A DNA stretch of 64,000 nucleotides from Oscheius onirici. Taxonomy: Eukaryota > Nematoda > Chromadorea > Rhabditida > Rhabditidae. How positions within the stretch are numbered: the first letter of the stretch is position 1; each line of letters opens with the position of its first letter. Shown in pieces: positions 13,901 through 24,033 of this stretch. The notes under the pieces were generated by a model. That model made no database searches and had not been told where the DNA came from. It saw only the letters and a program-made list of their open reading frames with translations. The DNA lies in assembly GCA_932521025.1 (NCBI GenBank), contig OW051469.1, positions 7,762,398 to 7,826,397 on the forward strand. The letters run 5' to 3'. Position numbers and translations under genes: made by a program.

Positions 13901-15639
13901 ATAGGCTGGTCTAGACATAGTCTCTAATCCTCCTGCCCAGTCTAATTTCTGTTCTGGATGACTTTTTCCAATACCCTGCCCTTTTATGTGTAAAGACCGG
14001 TGTTTTTCCCATATCTGACTGTCACACTAGCCTCTTTAGAAAGTGGAGTAAAAAGTATGTTTCCTTATGTTTAGTTTGACTTCTGAGGCGTCTGGATTAC
14101 TAGACGTGACCGTTGTTCTCTCTCACCTATACCGAGAGCACTTCCTCATAGGGAATGTCTCTGATCCGACTCTCTTGAGCCTCAGTAATTCTCAGAACAA
14201 ACCTCTTCAGCTCCTACCCCCTCTCCATGGCAAGTTTGTCGTCACCTACTGGGACACCAACACACTCACCTGGGCCACAACTGATCAATGCAAGACGGAG
14301 AAGAAAGGCTACATGGTCACAGCAACCTGTCCCCACTTGACCGACTTCACTCTCATCGTTGATGGAGCCCTGGATGACCCAAGTATATGTGATCCGACTC
14401 TCTCTACCGTAGGATATGTGGTCAATGGACTCAGTATTCTCGGATTGAGTTTCCTTTTTCTCGTCTACGTCTGTCCCTTGTGAGTCAGGAACTCTTTTCT
14501 TATCGGAAAATTTACAGTATTCCTCTCGTAGCCGATGCAAAATTCGTTCAATTTGTGAATGGATACGCCGTGGCTAGACGCGACTCAATCTCTCTTTCTT
14601 ACACTACAAGTTTGCTACTTTTCTACATCTTTTTCACCTTCTTCGCCAGTCAAGACGTCTCCGGCAATGCTTGCTCAACAATGGCTGCCATATCTTATTC
14701 CCTTTTCATAGCGTAACTTTGTACTTTTTTGTATTTAAAATTAGTTTTAGAACGATCGTGATGAGCATTTTCAAGTGCCTTCGTACAATGACCAAATTTT
14801 TCCCTGGCAGGACGAGGAACTGGTTCAGTTTTCTGCAAAGAGCAGTGGTTTTCGACACCATTAGCATAAGTGAGTTGGTCGGGAAAAGATCTGGAAGATT
14901 CCAGAAGGGATGAGGAACAGTCATCTTTCAGTAACTTCATTCCTACTCTCACTGCTTCTCTTACTCCTGACCGACTTTTTCGAAAGAAATGACACGTTTT
15001 GTTGGGTTCGGATAGATCTGGTCGTCTTTGCGACCATCATCCCCGTCTCTTTACTGGTGCTGACTGCTACCATTGCCACGGGACTGGCAGCTTACAGACT
15101 CTTTTCGACGAGTATGAGGGTTCAAAGAAGAGGAAGACATGTCAACTACAATCTGGGAGCGAAGCTAGCTAATATTCTGATACTACAGTTTACGCTGGGA
15201 ATGCCTTGGGTGAGTTTTTGTTTGACAAAGCAAGGTTGTGCTCGGGCCAGTTTTAACCGGATCCGTATCAGTAAGGTGCATTTTCGGGGAAGCCTTTTCG
15301 AACATATGCTCTGAATTCCTCCCGAGATATGCGCCTCAATGGCACGAGCCCGGCAGACGACAAAGGAAAAAGGACTCATAACATCCTTTTAGATTCTCCA
15401 GTATTTCACCCTAGCCCTGCCCAAAACCACCGCTTGGCACTACGTGTTCACGATAGTTTTGGGCTCACAGGGAACTGTCTTGGCTCTTCTTTTCTTCTAC
15501 AAACGACAACGGATTTGGAGGTCTTCCAGATACGCGAGAAAGGTAAAAATTGTTCAATACAAAAAACCGTTTTTAGATGGCCTCGATGCAGACCCAGGCT
15601 ACCATGGCCTCCAATAGTACCTCGTCAAAAGGCACATAA
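7932..15639 (+). CDS. adhesion G-protein-coupled receptor with repeated Cys modules
   Basis: Multi-exon receptor. It starts with a signal peptide (MALLLLLFLLPILVSC). About four repeated ectodomain modules follow, each a beta-rich part (WVLQLYYGT-like) then a Cys cluster ending C-x-C-x6-C (RCLCLNTNEFC, RCLCLNTDDRC). Ser/Thr-rich linkers occur at about 9500-9670 and 11030-11160. A GAIN-like region (about 11220-14300) ends in a GPS with YWD, CPHLTDFTL and the HL-T cleavage tripeptide. Seven hydrophobic segments follow (TM1 at about 14400-14470, the last at about 15450-15520), with the family-B2 ECL2 CW pair (FCWVRIDL). The cytoplasmic tail is short and ends SSKGT at TAA 15637. Exon joins before about 11 kb and at 13.3-14.1 kb are uncertain. 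Ligand and coupling cannot be told. Confidence 0.8.
9574..9651 (+). repeat. exact 39-bp tandem duplication in mucin-like linker
   Basis: A 39-bp unit containing ATCCCGACAACTACTTCGAC is present twice, head to tail and without differences (9574-9612 and 9613-9651), in frame within the GPCR ectodomain. It lengthens a Thr/Ser linker likely to be O-glycosylated. Such units commonly vary in copy number, so this may be polymorphic. Confidence 0.85.
11870..12747. repeat. left arm of 878-bp inverted repeat (carries a REEP gene)
   Basis: The arm runs from GAAGGTGGTTCTACC to GGAGAGA and is the reverse complement of 22369-23246. Both arms are 878 bp and no difference was found in the parts compared by eye. 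It lies wholly within the GPCR intron 11578-12779, with the host exon resuming at 12780 after ACTTTCCAG. It contains the complete minus-strand REEP gene, its poly(A) signal and about 230 bp of 5' flank. Confidence 0.9.
12023..12517 (-). CDS. REEP5/6-YOP1-type ER-shaping protein, copy 1
   Basis: Intronless 164-residue protein of the TB2/DP1/HVA22 family, which inserts hairpins into the ER membrane and curves it. Seen: a soluble N-terminus, then hydrophobic hairpins around YGLIGLVVALLCTSLAPLVA with NLICIVYPIIGT, LTYWTIFGVFSLLDYYF and a third segment near WALKIVVAVFLYLPQ. The YP and TYW motifs are family hallmarks. AATAAA follows the stop (reverse complement at about 12015). It is antisense to the GPCR and encodes the same protein as the copy at 22599-23093. 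Absence of introns in an intron-rich region suggests a retrogene origin, but no poly(A) tail was seen. Confidence 0.9.
   Translation of the reverse strand: MAEQAAPVNAEGLVGGLQQAHCDFRAYHYQSHGPLDAFFAWLDTSGIKREFVGYGLIGLVVALLCTSLAPLVANLICIVYPIIGTVSVLRGQSSETMRFLTYWTIFGVFSLLDYYFAEMMLYWALKIVVAVFLYLPQTQGAVFVFRTLLAVPVEDAICPKSAQI
13554..13676. repeat. CT-rich simple repeat in GPCR intron
   Basis: Degenerate repeats of CTCTGTCCCTCTGTCCC-type units run for about 120 bp. This is microsatellite-like low-complexity DNA within the intron between the GAIN exons. Similar but weaker CT tracts lie at 7700-7860. Confidence 0.7.
13683..13827. repeat. dispersed repeat, copy A
   Basis: Shares long matches, such as CGCTTTCCCGTATTCCTAA and CGCACTTGATTCTCTACTGT, with about 53969-54096 in the same orientation, at roughly 85-90 percent identity by eye. 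This copy is in a GPCR intron and the other in a CWC27 intron. Probably a non-autonomous mobile element; no terminal repeats were recognised. Confidence 0.7.
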
Positions 15640-15643
15640 AAAC

Positions 15644-18600
15644 TCACGCTGGTCTTCCTACGGTCATGTCGGGCTGTCTCCTTTCCGGCTGAAGCATCTC
15701 TCCAGCAACTGCCTGATCCCTAGAATCTCAGGACTTTTTTGCTCATATCGATTCGGGTCAACTTTGTGTATAAACTTTGAGTAACTTACGTGTTTCCGAT
15801 GGGCTGAGTGGTTGTGTGATACGAGATGTGAGTGGCGGGCATTAGATGCGCCAGAGAGGACGAGAATTCCGACTCTTCTCCGCCAACTTCCTTGTCCTGA
15901 AGCTTGGCCAGACGGTCTGCTTCGAGCTGGGCCAACTCCCATTCCCATTCTTGAAGGGCCTTCAGTTCTCTGGAATCAGATAGCATTGTCTATACTCTGC
16001 TCATTTCTATTATTTGTCCCTCTATCCCTTTTCCAGATTCATTAAAAGAGACAAAAAGTCTTTCCCGCCACATTCGCTTCTAAACACGAAAATTCCCAAC
16101 TTGTCAAAAACTTGTCGAGATTTGTCAAGTCTAAAGCCAGTTTCTATAGTAGCTTGCTTCAGCAGTCGCCAGCTGTCTGCCACCAAGGAAAGTCGTCTGC
16201 TCCAAACCAGGTCAGGCGTTTCTACTTTTCCCAAACTTTTGTTTCTTTTGCGCTAACTCCCAGTTACCTTTCCCTTTCCCCCTTGACTACGATCTGAACT
16301 AGTCCCGAGCAAAACAGATCCGAAAGCTCTCAGTCTTCAACTCGAGGAGCGATTCGGGTTTCGGTAGTTCTTTCTCTTCGGAAAAGGCTTGCAAATCGGG
16401 TAGTGGAGACTGGAGAGTGTCAGGGTGGAAAAAGAATGGTGTGAGTTCTCCAAAAATGAAATCTGATTTTGAACCTTTTCATGTCTGTATTGTTCTCTTC
16501 TTTCAGTTCATGGCGACTGGTTCCTGCTGACAAAACACTTTAGATGTGGAAAGAGATTGGTGACTGGGAACTCTTTCAAAACCAACTAGCTAAAAAAGAA
16601 ACAGCTCCTTCAATTTTCTCTTCTGTCACATTCCAGGTAACCACTACTATGGAAGGATCGAGCTTGAACCAACGATTGGAAAATGACAATAGATTCTGAC
16701 TTCAAGAGAATGTGACTGTAAAGCCGATGCATTTGGGAAAAAGAACATGCTATTGGAACTGTTGGAACAATGTGAGATGGAACCATTGGCAGACAAGCTC
16801 ACTCAAAAGGACGAAAAGCCGAATGTTATGAAAAGGCGACTATGCCAGGAGCGAAAACGTGATTTGGAATTACCCAATTTTGCTCCGAAAAGTTCCGTCC
16901 GAAAGAATCGATGCCCGAGAAACAGTTTTGGGAGAGGGGTCACGCCCAATTTTTGGTAGAAAAGGACCGCTAGAACGAATCGAACTTCTTAAAAAAAGGA
17001 ACTGGTAGACGGGTCATGCCCAATTTTTGTCCGATCAGACAAACATTTCCCTGTCTCAGTCTACTATCGAAATACTCACTCGCCACTCAATTTTCTCTGA
17101 GGAGACATCTTCGGCGACAGTTTCGGAGATCCACTGGGACGAGCCTGCGTGTCGACTTGAAGAGGAGCCCTGTGGAACAGTTCTTGTTGCTGCATTGGAA
17201 CATAGACGTCCAAATCGGGCTGATTCAATCCCTCAGGAAGTTCCAATGACCGTCTCAACGGAGCCTGTTGTGGTGGCTGGAAGACAAAATCGGATCCGGT
17301 GGCTACACTGTCCCATGTCTCATCCCTTCCTGTCGAGAGGACTGGAGACGACTCTGGTTTCGGCATGTGCGGGACTGGATGCAAGCCGGCCATCTGGTTC
17401 TCGATCTGTCGGTGCATAAACTGCGCTTCCTCGTCGACCTGTCGTCTCTTGTCCTCGTACTTTCGAGGGACATCTTCCCAAGCTCGTTCGATTTCTACTT
17501 CCCGATGGGGTGGCACAGCTGGTCTCTCTTCGATTATCGGAAGGTCTGTGTCAGCAAAACGACGGGGAGAGATGTCCCTTCCAGTTTGGATGTTCTCTGA
17601 AATTTACTTGAGTTTTTTTCTTGACAAGAACTAACCCTTGAGATACTGATCAGCCTCCTGCAGGAGGGCATCCGCACTAGAGGGAGGACTGTACTCCTCA
17701 CGATGAGTTCCCGTAGACGACTGCAGTTTCCGACTTGCCTCTTCGAGGACCTCGTTCGTTGCAGGAGGAGCTCCTTCTTCAGTCTGAAAGTGAGGGTTTT
17801 GGAAGGTCATCTGGAGCGAAAAGCAAAACTGTCGAAGACTGTCTAGTCTAGTTGGGAAATCAGGAGTATGACGGTTAGAGTTACAGTAACCGAAACAGTA
17901 ACTGCATCAGAATTATTTGAGGTGAGGTCCTGGGAAAAATAGTCAAATCACCAAAGATAAGATACTCCTCACAATCAGTTGTTGTCAAGAGTCAAGAGAC
18001 GGGACTGGACTGTCGTTTCGCCCAAAATAGTTTCTGTTAGTAAAGAAATGGGATGAGATAATGGTCTGAGGGATAATGGTTTCGTATCTTTTTTTCAGTT
18101 GTTTCTATCACTATTTTGAATGTCATTGCATTGGAAAGAGCCTGGATGACCTTAGACTTTATTGCTAGTGAAACTGAACTCTTCGGAATACAGTAAAAAT
18201 CGGAATAGTCGATGTTCGTTTCTGTGTGCCTAGATTCTTTGGAAAGTAAGAATACTCTTTTATCAAGATTTTTTTCTTCAAAAGTTTCTTGTCAAGTTCC
18301 TGCTAAGAATCTATACCTATCGATTTTGCAGCACAGTGTAAATGAGAAGTTGGTTTTTATGTAACGAGCAACATTGACATGCGCAAGTGTTCTATCAATA
18401 CAAATTCACTCACCTCTTCTTCCCTGGATCCCTTGTTCTTGTTGGCGTCGACTAGTTTGAAGAAATAGTAGGCGAAGAGAATGGCTCCGGCAGAGAGAAA
18501 GAATCGCGTGAAGAAGCCAAAGACGAGGAAATGCTGCGATTCGGGGCACTCTTCCCACTCTTCGGGGTCGTAGCCGAGCTTCGGATCGAACATCTTCGCG

Positions 18601-18722
18601 GTCCCGATCGGACAGGAACTGCCTCCTGCAATCGATTCGAAAGTCGGGCGAGAAGGTAAGACGAAGCGGACTCTCTCGTAGACAGCTGTGCTCCAGGCGG
18701 AGCTCCCCGCCTCCACACACAT
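15644..18722 (-). CDS. uncharacterised single-pass membrane protein with charged coiled-coil tail
   Basis: I do not recognise the family. The likely start at 18722 gives MCVEAGSSAWSTAVYERV, then a Cys/acidic segment, one membrane span (FFTRFFLSAGAILFAYYFF) and a basic-acidic stop-transfer end at about residue 100. Downstream exons encode Ser/Pro-rich and Glu/Arg-rich cytoplasmic sequence (17090-17600; ERAWEDVPRKYEDKRRQ) and a helix ELKALQEWEWELAQLEADR (15790-15968). The final exon 15644-15719 joins in phase via AAACAC|gtaagt and ends DMTVGRPA. Some middle exons (16.0-16.9 kb) are uncertain. An upstream open frame (18723-18868) with KFNEYQKHLVQKLREIFETM could extend the N-terminus. Its stop lies only a few bases beyond the convergent GPCR stop. 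Confidence 0.6.
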
Positions 18723-18868
18723 TTTGCGAGTTCCTCCAAAAGTTTTACAAACATCGTCTCAAATATCTCTCGTAATTTCTGCACCAGGTGCTTTTGATAC
18801 TCGTTAAACTTTCCCCGAGTTTCCTCGTTTCCGGTTTTGTGCCTAGCGATAATATCCTCCTTCAACAC

Positions 18869-19789
18869 ATAACATTAGAACCAGCTTCTTATTGAATTCC
18901 GAAACGTAATGTAGCTGATTTTTGGGTCAGGAGTAGCATTCAACTTCAAGACACTAGCAATAAGAAAACTAGAAAAAGAGCTATTTTGTTTGTAATGTTA
19001 GGCAATCCGTTTATGCCCAATTCTCTTCGCGCCTTCTAACGAAAACCGACTAAAAACTGTCTGTAAGGGGCATACGTTGAAGAAATTAGTACAATGGAAT
19101 AACTCAGAATCACCAGATCTAGTCATTTCTATAGCAGGTGGAGCAAAACAGTTTTTATGCCTTCCTGGGACAGTGCGCAAGTGCGCTCTTCACACAATTT
19201 GCTCTTTATTAGAGTTCTAACTCGCATATTCGCTTGCTGCCTGGACTCTCTTATCCTGGCTATCGATGTCTTTGATCAGATACTGAATTATTTTTTTTTG
19301 GCAACTTTCCTCTGAAGCAAACAAATCTATGGACATGACCATAATAACGAGCACAGATCTTTTTTTCACTGTTTTACCTTTTCAAGTTTAACAACTTACC
19401 CATAAACTAAACGTGTCCCTCGAAATCAAATGTGTAGTTTGTATGAATTTTGTTCGAAGTCTGAAAATGCTCTGCATAGAAGAAAGATGATCAAAAAGAG
19501 AGCAGGCGTGGGAAAGGGAGCCAGTTTTTCATTCATTCGGTGTCTCTGATTGCTCTGATCTTCAAAATAGCGTCTGTCGGAAGTCGCGATCAAACAGATC
19601 GTCCCAAGATGAAAAACTGAGAGACAAAGAGACGGTTTATTACTCGCAATGGACCCTTTTTGAAAAAGGAGAAAAATAAGACATAATGGCGGACCGATGG
19701 AAAGAGATCGCGGATTGGAAGAGAGGGAGAGAGGTTGATATCCGCCGAGGACAAACAGTCCGTGACTATTTACAGGCCTTTTTCTTTGA
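18869..19789. other. intergenic, with poly(A) signal of the E2F gene
   Basis: No coding exon recognised. A TTTATT (AATAAA on the minus strand) near 19637 would serve the E2F-like gene ending at 19790. The rest is AT-rich. Confidence 0.5.
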
Positions 19790-22700
19790 CTAGAACCTTT
19801 GATGTGAGGACGATGTGCTCAAGTTGTGAAGGGCTGCGAACGGCGTCTTCCTGAAAATTGTAATTTTTTAAAGGACTGAAAAGTGTCATTTCTTGTCTAG
19901 GCTAGAAACTACTGATAATATTCTGTCGCATTGGCGGCCGAACCAAAAACAAAGGAGAGACGCTGATGCATAGATCTGATCAGCGGCCTCTTTAGTCGTT
20001 TCACCACCGCTTCAATCAACTGACCACTGACTGGTTTTGACACTTTTTCAAAGCTGTTCGGATTCTGTAAGCATGTGAACATTTTGAAACTTTTTTGATC
20101 GATCAGATCAGACCATTCCAAGACAGTGATTACTGACTGTAACCCTAAAGGAAGACAAGGAAAGAGGAAGGACAAGATAGGGACTCCTTGACAGTCAACG
20201 GCATAGCTCACCAGCAAAGAACAATAAAATACTGAACAGTTTCAGTCAGTAGACTAGAAAAATTTGGTTACCCTTGAGTCTAAAGAACCCAATATTTTGG
20301 GGTAAAGAGACAGTCAATAGCAGCCTGTTTCACTAAACGAGAGTCAAGATCAAGTCGAGTCCCGAAAGGAGTCTAGAGACATTTCAGTCATTCTCTGGTC
20401 AAGGGAAAGTTGTCCATATTGCCTAATAGGATAGCTTCTGAAGAGATAGTAACTGCTGGAGCATGCAGCGTTCAAAGAGTCTGAGGAGTGAGAGTCAACC
20501 CCAGTTCGCATTTCACAAAAAGTCCGACAACTGTCCACTGAACTAACCGATATCAATCAGCCAGTTCAACGAGTTACGGATGACGGTTGATCTATCGACT
20601 CCTCCTTATAACTGTTGATCTATGTCCCTCCCCATCTGTTCTCAATTTTTACTCCCATCAAACACCTTCCCACCGGGTCGTTCATCTTGCTCTCTCTCCA
20701 AGTGGCCGCCTGCTGGGATCCGACCGTCGGCGACCCGCGCTTATCTCGCAGAGAGAGGTGCCGCCAATCGCGCCTTGTCGCGACGCAAAACGCCAACACA
20801 AACCGTCAAATCGGGCAGCTCTTTCATCCTCGCCGCGCCGTTACGCAACCTACGCTAATTGACCGACTCACTTGACAGGTTGGAACGCCGAAGACTGCTT
20901 GTGATCCAGATTTGTCCGGTTGCCCAAAATGCTGTTGACGGAATGTTTTGGCGAAGATTTCGGCAGAGAGGAAGGAAGTGGACGAGAGGAGGGAGAGGTA
21001 AGCAAGGGAGAAGCACGAAGAGGGGTCCACATAGGCTGAAAAAGCAGACTCTTTGGGATTCCAGGACAGTTTTTGTACCTTGTTGGGGAGGACAAAGCTT
21101 GGCAGACTGAGAGGGGAAAATGGCTGGCGCAGGAAAGGATTCTGCTTGGAGAGGGACTCGAGACGGAGATGCTCGGTCGCCAATTCGGCGAACATCATTA
21201 GAGAAGAGGCTGAAGGCGTTGGAAGGAGGTTTTCTGATCTGAAAGAGTCTTTTATAACCTTTATTGTTAGCTGGAAAATAGATACGCATGGTCAAAAATA
21301 CAGAATGTAGCAGGTTCCAGTTTTCAATGCTTCGAGCACAAAAAACCATTTTCCAGCTTTTTGATCTTTTGCAAAGTAGTAGATTTTTCAATTTGCTACA
21401 ACTTTTCAGAACATCGTAAAACGAAGAAATAGAACCTTCTATTCGAAAATTACAGTGACTCACTTCATTCTGGGCAGCTTCTCCTCTTGCCCTGTCCTAT
21501 TCAAATTGGCTACTGATTGACTCCGTTTTCCCAAATTAAAGGACTGTGTCAGATTCGTGTTTTTCATTAAAGGAGTATGAGGAGCTGAAGAAACAAGCAT
21601 CTTTTCCAACGAGACGCTGGCATCGTATTTGGCAAATTCTGAACGAGGGGGTCAAGTTTTCTGGAACATGGGAATTACCATCTGGCTCGGGGCCGCAGTA
21701 AACAAACAGAGGAATCTTCTTGGTTCCGAAGAGGTAATGGACCTTTTTGATCATTCCCAAAGCGACCAGAACGTTGGCAATGTCGTAGAGACGGCGACAG
21801 CGACTACGACTCGGAGGCTCGAAGCCTTCAGTCTCTGGATCTTTGATCAGAACTGTACTGGCTACGTCCAGACTGACTCTTCTGTTTGATTTCTGAAGGA
21901 TTGGTATTAGAGAGTCTGAGAGACAGAACCTTACTGGATTACTGAGAAGAACCATCAGAAAACGGCGACAGAGCTGTGCCAACGAATTTCTTCCCTGTCT
22001 GTCTCTGGTCTCAATCCTGCTTTTCAAATTACTGGAGGGAAAGTCAAAACAGGTCTTGTCTTCTAGAGAACCTGAAGGTTTGTTTCATTTTGAAAAATCA
22101 AATGACTCACCAACACAGTCTCCTGTCCTTTTACCTGAGAGTTCAGTGAAGGAACACATGGCCTGTTCGACTCTCATGACTCTTTCCGGCAATCGTTCTA
22201 GGGCGGCTTCGTGCTGGAGTTCGAACATGAGACGTGGGAGGTCTTCCAGTCCGTTCCATCGGTAGAATGACTTGTTTGTCTTGCTCATAGCATCCAGCGC
22301 TTCCATAACATTGACAATATCGTATATTCTTCGTTTTTCCACATCTGGAATGGAAACTTTACTTTCTATCTCTCCAGTACTGGAAGATTAGAAGTTTGCC
22401 TCCCATTTCTGGATTACCATCCAACATGTGTAATCCCTTCAAAAGTTATTTCTATTTCACAAGTTTGTTTAAAATTTTTCAAAAGTTTACATAAAAGTAG
22501 CAACTTTTTCTAAAAACTTGCTAAAAACAATAACTTTGGAATTACCGTAAGACGACTCCTGGACCTCGAGGCCATTCGCTCGCTGGACAACTCGGAAGAT
22601 GGCCGAACAAGCTGCTCCCGTCAACGCCGAAGGACTCGTCGGAGGACTCCAACAGGCCCACTGCGACTTCCGAGCCTACCACTACCAGTCCCACGGACCC

Positions 22701-24033
22701 CTGGACGCCTTCTTCGCCTGGCTCGACACCAGCGGAATCAAGAGGGAGTTCGTCGGCTACGGACTCATCGGACTCGTCGTGGCGCTGCTCTGCACCAGCC
22801 TGGCTCCCCTGGTGGCCAACCTCATCTGCATCGTCTACCCGATCATCGGAACCGTCAGCGTGCTTCGTGGACAGTCGAGTGAGACGATGCGCTTCCTCAC
22901 CTACTGGACCATCTTCGGAGTCTTCTCCCTCCTCGACTACTACTTTGCCGAAATGATGCTCTACTGGGCCTTGAAGATCGTTGTGGCCGTCTTCCTCTAC
23001 CTGCCTCAGACCCAGGGAGCCGTCTTCGTCTTCAGGACCCTGCTGGCTGTCCCCGTCGAGGACGCCATCTGCCCCAAGTCTGCCCAGATTTAGAGCAATA
23101 AATCTTACTGGGCGCCCCATTGTTTCTTTTAGTGTTTTTTAGTAGTTTGTTGTCTAGTCTACATAGGTAGTAGAACTATCTTCTGAATCTACCGAATAGA
23201 GAGGAAAAGAAGTCAAGAAAGGGATAGTCCTGGTAGAACCACCTTCAACTTACAACCTTCAACTTGTTAGAGGTCAAACTGGATGGAACTGACCACTGCT
23301 GGACAGTTCACCCCTATTCATCTATTCCTCTCTCACAAGTTGAACCTAGCCATGGTTATAAATCTTCCAAAGAGTGTTCAAGACTAAAGCGAGCGAGATC
23401 TATTGGGTAGAGACGACGAGAACAAGCCCGTTCTGGGTGGTAGCTACTATGCACTGTGCTACTCTGTCCCTCTGTCTCCCTAAAAACTCACTCATTTTCT
23501 TGGCCACCGTCTCCAGATGAACTTCGCTATTGTTCGAAAGACTCGTCTCCTCGTTCATCGCGACCAGAAACCTCTGACACAGCAGTCCCAGACTCTTTTC
23601 TTTCCTCGATGTCGTCTCTGCATCATCACTGTCCACATCCAGATCGTCTCCAGTACCCAACTGTGTCGATCCTAAACAACTTTTTTCGTTCTCATGGTGG
23701 CACTCTGATAGTGTCGAGGCCACTCTCTACCGTAGTCTCTCTCGCACTCTCGACTCGTCCTCCCTTTATCTCGCGGTCAGCATTTACGCGCCAATGCTTA
23801 TCAACATTCGGGCGGCAATTTGAATTTGATTTGTTCTCTTTCAAGGTTAAATACAAACCTGGAGAGAAGGTAGACGAAGCCTGTGAGAGACAGGGAGTGA
23901 TGGGAATCTGACCGTCGACTGTGACCACATCCACATCATCGCTGCCTTTTAGTTCGACTGGAAGAACCATCTGATCCAGCGGGATGTTCTCTTTGTTGGC
24001 TTCGAGATAGTCGAATGACCCGCATGGTAACAT
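19790..24033 (-). CDS. atypical E2F7/8-type transcription repressor
   Basis: Two E2F DNA-binding winged helices in one protein, the mark of E2F7/8 (C. elegans EFL-3), which bind TTTSSCGC sites without a DP partner. Exon 1 is 23859-24033 (MLPCGSFDYLEANKENIP). DBD1 is split between 23492-23671 (RKEKSLGLLCQRFL) and an exon starting 22344 (VEKRRIYDIVNVMEALD). DBD2 (about 22010-21700) contains NSLAQLCRRFLMVLL, RRLYDIANVLVALGMIKK and VYCGPEP. The tail (21200-19790) is Ser/Pro-rich and its exon joins are tentative. One reading ends in the exon at 19790-19851. An intron between the halves of DBD1 hosts the right inverted-repeat arm. The start is two bases after TCTTTTCAG. Confidence 0.85.
22369..23246. 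repeat. right arm of 878-bp inverted repeat (carries a REEP gene)
   Basis: Reverse complement of 11870-12747, the same length, with flanks that differ immediately outside. It lies inside the E2F intron 22345-23491. Relative to each host gene the arm is in the same orientation, so the enclosed REEP gene is antisense to its host at both sites. Confidence 0.9.
22599..23093 (+). CDS. REEP5/6-YOP1-type ER-shaping protein, copy 2
   Basis: Encodes the same 164-residue protein as 12023-12517. The intronless frame opens with MAEQAAPVNAEGLVGGLQQA and ends CPKSAQI, followed by AATAAA at about 23096. Codon use is markedly GC-ending (GTC, CTC, GGA) compared with its flanks, as for a highly expressed gene. 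Both copies have intact frames, so both may be expressed; transcripts could not be told apart by the coding sequence. Confidence 0.9.
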   Translation: MAEQAAPVNAEGLVGGLQQAHCDFRAYHYQSHGPLDAFFAWLDTSGIKREFVGYGLIGLVVALLCTSLAPLVANLICIVYPIIGTVSVLRGQSSETMRFLTYWTIFGVFSLLDYYFAEMMLYWALKIVVAVFLYLPQTQGAVFVFRTLLAVPVEDAICPKSAQI

